Source: SVQP01 sp045603085 (lineage in GTDB: Bacteria; Bacillota; Clostridia; Oscillospirales; CAG-272). Taken from it: a stretch of 47,345 nucleotides of DNA. Positions 43,517 to 47,345 of this stretch are shown here, piece by piece. The notes under the pieces are model-generated. The model had not been told where the DNA came from and made no database searches. It saw nothing but the letters and a program-made list of their open reading frames with translations. The DNA is taken from the NCBI GenBank assembly GCA_045603085.1, contig JAZULL010000123.1, forward strand, positions 1-47,345. Reading direction: 5' to 3'. How positions within the stretch are numbered: the stretch's first letter is position 1; each line of letters opens with the position of its first letter. A program made the translations under genes and the position numbers.

Positions 43517-43549
43517 ATGAGTACAGCGAAAAAGAAGGGAGGCGGACGC

Positions 43550-44974
43550 ATGGACGCAAGGCTCAAAAAGCTTTTTAGTAATACCGTGATCTTTACGGCA
43601 GGCAAATTCATATCCAAAATGCTGGTCTTTTTGATGATGCCGCTGTATACCGCATGCCTTTCCGAGGCGCAGTATTCCACCGCCGATCTGATCACGCAGT
43701 TTGCGAATCTGCTTATCCCGATCGCATGCCTTGGCATCAGCGAGGGCATTTTCCGTAATGCCGCCGCCAAGGAAGGGGACAAGCAGGCGTTTTTCTCCAG
43801 CGGTATCGCCATTCTCGGCATCAGCACGGCTGTATTTTTGCTGTTATCGCCGCTGATTCTGCTGCTTGAATATTTCGCTTCTTACGTCTGGCTGATCGTG
43901 ATTTTCGTGCTGTGCTCCAATTTCCATTCGGTTTGTGCGCAGTACGTTTGCGCCATTGGACGCACAAAAACCTTTGCCGTGCAGGGGATTCTCAACACCG
44001 CGCTCAATATCGCTTTCAATCTTTTGTTCCTGCTCGCATTTGGCATGAAGGTTGAGGGCTACGTGCTCTCTGTCGTGTGTGCGGATTTTGTCACCACGCT
44101 GGTGTTGATCGTATACTGCCGCCTGTGGAATGCCTTCTCATTCAAAAAGATCTCGCGCTCTTTGATGGGTGAGCTGCTTCGCTTTTCGCTCCCGCTCATT
44201 CCCACCACGGTTTTCTGGTGGATCACCGGCGTCTCCGACCGTTATCTGGTCGCCCGTATGCGCTCCGATACCGAAAACGGCCTTTATGCGGCCGCATATA
44301 AGATTCCCACGCTGTTGACCTACGTGGTCTCGGTATTCAACGAGGCTTGGCGTCTGTCGGCTGTCAGGGAATCGGATGACCCGGATGCGTGTGCAGATTT
44401 CTTTTCCAAGGTGTTCCGCTATTACGTAGCCATCGTGTTTGTTGGCGGCGCGGCCTTGATCGCGTTTGCCAAGGTCTGCTCGATCCTGCTGTTCGCCGAT
44501 TCCTATTACGAGGCATGGCTGTACGTGCCGATCTTAGTACTGGCCACCGTATTTACCTCGTTTGACTCGTTCTTGGCAACTGCCTATTTCACCAAGAAAA
44601 AGACCATGGTGTCCTTCTATACCTCTATGCTTGGGGCGGTGGTGAACATTGTTCTCAATCTGCTCTGGATTCCTTCGTGGGGTGCGGTTGGTGCATCGGT
44701 TGCAACCTTTGTCAGCTATTTCGTGGTGTTTGTAGCCCGCGCGGCTACCATGCATAGGTATATCCGCTTCAATTTGCAGATTCCTATGATAGCAATCAAT
44801 ACGGCTTTGCTGATCGGAATGGTGGTTCTGATGATGCTGGAGGTGCATTTGTGGATGCTGTGGATCGGACTTTTGTGCGTAGCCGTTCTTGCGCTCAATG
44901 CAAAGAGCTTGGTCGTTATGCTGCACTTCATTCCGGGTATGCTGAAGGGAAGATTCGGACGCTCAGGCTCGTAA
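43550..44974 (+). CDS. Polysaccharide flippase (MOP superfamily, Wzx-like)
   Basis: A 474-aa membrane protein with about 12-14 helices, beginning RLKKLFSNTVIFTAGKFISKMLVFLMMPLYT, the common start of oligosaccharide flippases. Further family features are RFSLPLIPTTVFWWITGVSDRYLVARM and a repeated half (YFTKKKTMVSFYTSMLGAVVNIVLNLLWIP). It probably moves lipid-linked glycans across the membrane; no glycosyltransferase lies nearby to name the glycan. The ATG at 43550 has GGGAGG (43537-43542) 7 nt upstream; the earlier ATG at 43517 abuts the -10. Monocistronic. Confidence 0.88.
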   Translation: MDARLKKLFSNTVIFTAGKFISKMLVFLMMPLYTACLSEAQYSTADLITQFANLLIPIACLGISEGIFRNAAAKEGDKQAFFSSGIAILGISTAVFLLLSPLILLLEYFASYVWLIVIFVLCSNFHSVCAQYVCAIGRTKTFAVQGILNTALNIAFNLLFLLAFGMKVEGYVLSVVCADFVTTLVLIVYCRLWNAFSFKKISRSLMGELLRFSLPLIPTTVFWWITGVSDRYLVARMRSDTENGLYAAAYKIPTLLTYVVSVFNEAWRLSAVRESDDPDACADFFSKVFRYYVAIVFVGGAALIAFAKVCSILLFADSYYEAWLYVPILVLATVFTSFDSFLATAYFTKKKTMVSFYTSMLGAVVNIVLNLLWIPSWGAVGASVATFVSYFVVFVARAATMHRYIRFNLQIPMIAINTALLIGMVVLMMLEVHLWMLWIGLLCVAVLALNAKSLVVMLHFIPGMLKGRFGRSGS

Positions 44975-45013
44975 AAAATATTGAAAAAATGTAAATTATT
45001 TTTCAAAAACCTC

Positions 45014-45042
45014 TTGCATTTTCCAAAATAGTATGGTATACT
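45014..45042 (+). promoter_or_regulatory. Promoter of rplS
   Basis: TTGCAT at 45014-45019, 17-nt spacer, TATACT at 45037-45042. An AT-rich dyad TTGAAAAA (44981-44988)/TTTTTCAA (44999-45006) lies just upstream, possibly an UP-like element or a weak flippase terminator. Confidence 0.8.
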
Positions 45043-45048
45043 ATTCGG

Positions 45049-45130
45049 TGCGTGCCATGAGCACGGTTTATCACGGGTGGTCCGCTGCATGCTCGCATGA
45101 ACATCCGATATTATAAGGAGGGCCATCAAA
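45049..45130 (+). promoter_or_regulatory. Probable L19 mRNA leader
   Basis: About 80 nt between predicted transcription start and the ATG. A perfect CGTGC/GCACG hairpin (45051-45055, 45061-45065) opens it, followed by a GC-rich segment with a short ATGC/GCAT pair (45089-45098) ahead of AAGGAGG. L19 leaders that allow autoregulation are known in Firmicutes; the match to that class is an inference from position and structure. Confidence 0.45.
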
Positions 45131-45472
45131 ATGAATCTGATCGAGGCTTTTACTAACGAGCAATTGAAGACAGAAATTCCTTCTGTCAATGTTGGTGACA
45201 CCGTACGTGTTCACAACAAGATCAAAGAGGGTTCCAGAGAGAGAATCCAGCTTTTCGAGGGTACTGTTATCGCTAAGCACGGTGCAGGCATCTCCGCTAC
45301 TTTCACTGTAAGAAGAATTTCTTACGGCTGCGGCGTTGAAAAGACTTTCCCCATCCACTCTCCCAACGTAGTTAAGGTTGAAACTGTACGTCACGGTAAG
45401 GTCAGACGTGCAAAGCTGTACTACCTGCGCGGCAGAGTTGGTAAGGCTTCTAAGGTTAAGGAAAAGATCTGA
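45131..45472 (+). CDS. rplS: 50S ribosomal protein L19
   Basis: A 113-aa ribosomal protein at the 30S-50S interface. It matches the family throughout: VNVGDTVRVHNKIKEGSRERIQLFEGTVIAKHG, FTVRRISYGCGVEKTFPIHSP and the C-terminal RGKVRRAKLYYLRGRVGKASKVKE-like block. AAGGAGGG lies 9 nt before the ATG. It is transcribed alone from its own promoter and ends at a very strong terminator. Its usual neighbours trmD, rimM and rpsP are not in the window. Confidence 0.97.
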   Translation: MNLIEAFTNEQLKTEIPSVNVGDTVRVHNKIKEGSRERIQLFEGTVIAKHGAGISATFTVRRISYGCGVEKTFPIHSPNVVKVETVRHGKVRRAKLYYLRGRVGKASKVKEKI

Positions 45473-45480
45473 TCTTAGAA

Positions 45481-45523
45481 AATAGAAAAAGCGAATGCTG
45501 TGCCAGCATTCGCTTTTTCTATT
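45481..45523 (+). terminator. Terminator after rplS
   Basis: A 20-bp perfect stem (45481-45500 with 45504-45523), loop TGC, GC core GCGAATGCTG and an A/T-rich base ending in TTTTTCTATTATTT. Confidence 0.95.
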
Positions 45524-45534
45524 ATTTGCGCCTT

Positions 45535-45592
45535 CGAAAATTGCCGTATACTTTGTTGCTCCTAAGTGCGCACTCGTCTACGACAATTTTCG
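45535..45592. repeat. Imperfect inverted repeat upstream of sigma module 2
   Basis: CGAAAATTGCCGTA (45535-45548) faces TACGACAATTTTCG (45579-45592): 13 of 14 positions pair, the other as G-U on one strand. The 30-nt interior contains TGCGCA. The 45524-45703 gap holds this element and the sigma promoter, but no gene. It may be a dispersed hairpin repeat of this genome. Confidence 0.6.
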
Positions 45593-45703
45593 TGCGGCTG
45601 TGTGGTTGGTCAGCTCAGATTATTTTAGAAAACATGAGAAATTTTCCAAAAATTCTTGACATAGATATATGAAAGCGCTTTACACAAAACGAAAGGAGGC
45701 ATC

Positions 45704-46294
45704 ATGAGCAAACGTACCGAGCAAAAACAGCCTTTGTCCGACGAGCAGATCATTGAATTGTATTGGCAAAGGCAAGAAAATGCAATCAGCGAAACGGATA
45801 AGAAATACGGAGAATTTCTGTTCCGGATTGCTCAAAATATCCTTCACGACAGATCGGATTGCGAGGAATGTAAAAACGATACTTATCTTGGTGTGTGGAA
45901 TGCCATCCCGCCCACAAGGCCTTTGACATTCCCCGCATTTTTGGTGCAGATCATGCGGCGTATTGCCATCAACCGATACAAGGAAAAGACCTGCAAAAAG
46001 CGTATCCCGTCCGAGCTGACGGTTGCCATAGAGGACGTGCAGAACACCTTGCAGAGCAACGATGCCGTCGATGTGACCTATCAGGCGCAGGAGGTAGGGA
46101 ACATCATCAATGATTACGTCAAAGCTCTGCCCGACCGTAGACGCTACATATTCATTGACCGATTCTATTTGTCTGAATCGGTGGAAGCCATTGCCGCCGA
46201 TCTGAAAATCTCGCCTGCCACCGTGTATCGCGAGATCGAAAAGATCAAGCAAGGGTTGAAATTACACTTGGAAAGGAATGATATTTTTATATGA
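45704..46294 (+). CDS. ECF-like sigma-70 family factor (module 2)
   Basis: A 196-aa sigma factor with regions 2 and 4 only, paralogous to the one at 20484: SDEQIIELYWQRQENAISET, FRIAQNILHDRSDCEECKND and WNAIPPTRP in region 2, and LPDRRRYIFIDRFYLSESVEAIAADLKISPATVYREIEKIK in region 4. AAAGGAGG lies 6 nt before the ATG. TTGACA at 45656-45661 could be a -35, but no good -10 sits at 17 nt (TTTACA), so it may depend on another sigma factor, perhaps itself. The stop overlaps the next start (ATGA), as in module 1. Confidence 0.88.
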   Translation: MSKRTEQKQPLSDEQIIELYWQRQENAISETDKKYGEFLFRIAQNILHDRSDCEECKNDTYLGVWNAIPPTRPLTFPAFLVQIMRRIAINRYKEKTCKKRIPSELTVAIEDVQNTLQSNDAVDVTYQAQEVGNIINDYVKALPDRRRYIFIDRFYLSESVEAIAADLKISPATVYREIEKIKQGLKLHLERNDIFI

Positions 46295-47013
46295 GTCAAG
46301 AGCTTATCATGGATGCTATCGGGTATCTTGATACGGATATTCTGGCAGAGCATTTGCGGCAAAAGGAAAGGCTGAGAAATAAGCTGAAAAACAAAAAGAC
46401 TATCAATATTTGGAGGTGGTCAGCAGTTGCTGCCGGTATTGTTGCGGTCATTATGGGAGCTATGCTACTGATTCACAATCAGTCGACGCCTTCCGTAGGG
46501 AATGAATCAGTCTTGGAAAGCGGGTTCAAGCAATCTTTTCATGGTGAGGAATCACCGATAAATTATTGTGCATACAGAAGTAAAACCAATAAATTTGATA
46601 TTAAACATGTCACTTTGGATTTTTACTATGGTGGATATTACGATATTGACTATGAGCTCCAAAATACTACGAGCTATCCGACCTTTGATATTTATTTTAA
46701 AGATGATCAAGGTAACAAATATTTGGTCAAGCACGTAGAAGAAAATTTCGTCTCGGAAAAATACAGTTGTGATTTTGTGTATGATGACGACCGAAATATT
46801 TGTGAGATCCAATACAATCACTCGGAAACACTGACAATTCCAGCTGAATTATTTACAAAAGAAAGTGGGAAGATCTGGTTTAGCATAGAAGGAAAGAATA
46901 TCTTAGCACCCGAAACAAACTATTCTAAGTCATTGGTTATTACTGGTATTTGTATCTTCTACAAAAAAGTAGAAAACGGACAAATTGTTTTGTCAAGTCA
47001 AGAATTTGATTAA
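46291..47013 (+). CDS. Single-pass membrane protein, candidate anti-sigma partner
   Basis: A 240-aa protein: a basic cytosolic N-terminus of about 43 residues (MSQELIMDAIGYLDTDILAE, then a Lys/Arg-rich helix), one membrane helix (about 44-61), and an outer domain of about 175 residues that looks all-beta, with no family I recognise. Like the LRR partner of module 1 it starts MSQ, carries Asp14-x2-[LI]-[IL]-Ala at the same place, and overlaps the sigma stop. Lines 46561-46800 contain 74 G+C of 240 (31%), far below the genome norm, so the ectodomain was probably acquired. Function inferred from context. Confidence 0.72.
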   Translation: MSQELIMDAIGYLDTDILAEHLRQKERLRNKLKNKKTINIWRWSAVAAGIVAVIMGAMLLIHNQSTPSVGNESVLESGFKQSFHGEESPINYCAYRSKTNKFDIKHVTLDFYYGGYYDIDYELQNTTSYPTFDIYFKDDQGNKYLVKHVEENFVSEKYSCDFVYDDDRNICEIQYNHSETLTIPAELFTKESGKIWFSIEGKNILAPETNYSKSLVITGICIFYKKVENGQIVLSSQEFD

Positions 47014-47031
47014 TAAAAAACGGAGGATAAT

Positions 47032-47103
47032 ATGAGACATACCCCCACCGATTTTTCGGTGGGGGTGTCCCGATATATAGGATTGTTTACCACTCCAGTT
47101 TGA
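47032..47103 (+). CDS. Possible 23-aa small ORF built over a hairpin
   Basis: ATG at 47032 is preceded by CGGAGG at good spacing and encodes MRHTPTDFSVGVSRYIGLFT plus three residues. Codons 4-12 lie in the strong hairpin that follows, and the 3' end overlaps the convergent oxidoreductase gene. It could be a translated small peptide or a chance start before a terminator. Confidence 0.25.
   Translation: MRHTPTDFSVGVSRYIGLFTTPV
47041..47066. terminator. Hairpin between convergent genes
   Basis: ACCCCCACCG (47041-47050)/CGGTGGGGGT (47057-47066), loop ATTTTT. Neither side has an immediate T-run, but it lies exactly between the convergent ends of sigma module 2 and the oxidoreductase gene. Confidence 0.7.
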
Positions 47104-47345
47104 TTTCCTGATTCTGCTCGGAGGAGTCGTAGATGGCCTGCATCATGCGTGCGGTGATGATGACCTGGTCGATGTGAGAGGGAAGCTTCTCGCCCGTGCG
47201 GATGCAACGGATAAAGCTGTCGATCTCATTCTGGAACATATTGACGCTCTCGAACTCGGGAACCTCCTCGGTGAGCTTACCGTCCTGGGTGCCCCAGACC
47301 GTGAAATTGCCACCGTAGTTGAGACGGATGCCTGCCTTGTCACCC
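47087..47345 (-). CDS. Gfo/Idh/MocA-type oxidoreductase, C-terminal fragment
   Basis: The window ends inside this gene; only the last 85 residues are present. Read from the minus strand, they include GIRLNYGGNFTVWGTQDGKL, FQNEIDSFIRCIRTGEKLPS and ITARMMQAIYDSSEQNQEIK, the typical C-terminal end of Gfo/Idh/MocA NAD(P)-dependent sugar oxidoreductases, where the helix IxxARMMQAIYDS closes the substrate domain. The nucleotide-binding N-terminus lies outside the window, so the substrate cannot be guessed. Confidence 0.75.
   Translation of the reverse strand, partial: GDKAGIRLNYGGNFTVWGTQDGKLTEEVPEFESVNMFQNEIDSFIRCIRTGEKLPSHIDQVIITARMMQAIYDSSEQNQEIKLEW

Noticed and set aside
43517..43519. Earlier ATG for the flippase gene
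   Set aside because: It directly follows the -10 box, so it lies upstream of the expected transcription start; the ATG at 43550 has GGGAGG at ideal spacing.

Overview
The window looks like chromosomal DNA of an anaerobic, gut-type member of the Firmicutes (class Clostridia; an Oscillospirales-like lineage is my best guess, inferred from gene content only). Reasons: strong AGGAGG-type ribosome binding sites, sigma-A promoters with 17-nt spacers, the nusB-xseA-xseB-ispA-tlyA-nadK-argR-recN cluster, the YmfF/YmfH peptidase pair, and DUF4358, CotH and BspA-type surface proteins. Housekeeping genes are GC-balanced to GC-rich (58% in one counted line). Several accessory genes are strikingly AT-rich (about 31-32% in counted stretches). 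I see no tRNA, rRNA, CRISPR array, transposase or phage gene.

Layout. 1-1100: a long perfect hairpin repeat, then an XRE regulator with its own promoter and a bidirectional terminator. 1105-2766 (minus): phosphoglycerate mutase. 2966-5463 (plus): Mrp/NBP35 Fe-S carrier, NamZ-like muramidase and a short, probably truncated lipoprotein. 5496-6679 (minus): a MIF-like protein coupled to a stand-alone 5'-3' exonuclease. 6820-7821: AT-rich orphan lipoprotein. 8049-12619: YmfF-YmfH-lgt-folD operon. 12659-13420 (minus): zinc-ribbon membrane protein. 13595-15694: CotH-kinase lipoprotein. 16064-17835: two minus-strand genes (alpha/beta hydrolase, Sfp transferase). 17957-20361: metallophosphoesterase and isochorismatase-like hydrolase, then a BNR-type lipoprotein followed by a decayed remnant of the hydrolase 3' end.

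20484-23131: an ECF-like sigma factor translationally coupled to a single-pass membrane protein with about 18 BspA-type leucine-rich repeats. 23176-29520 (minus): a five-gene transcription unit, AI-2E permease, HtpG, prephenate-dehydratase-like protein, TSCPD protein and phosphohexomutase, behind one strong promoter and a 148-nt structured leader. 29833-30699: ispE. 30751-32558 (minus): three cell-envelope genes. 32772-40851: the ten-gene nusB-to-recN operon, with a PAP2-like gene where dxs often sits. 40932-43406: argS-yebC. 43550-44974: flippase. 45131-45472: rplS with a leader. 45704-47013: a second sigma/membrane-protein pair of the same design as the first, with an AT-rich ectodomain. 47087-47345 (minus): 3' end of a Gfo/Idh/MocA-type oxidoreductase.

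The most interesting theme is the pair of sigma/membrane-protein modules. They share sigma sequence motifs, a 4-nt start/stop overlap and an N-terminal Asp14-centred motif before the membrane helix, but carry unrelated ectodomains. This suggests interchangeable surface sensors driving a small family of sigma factors. The second theme is clear rearrangement scars around the accessory lipoprotein genes.
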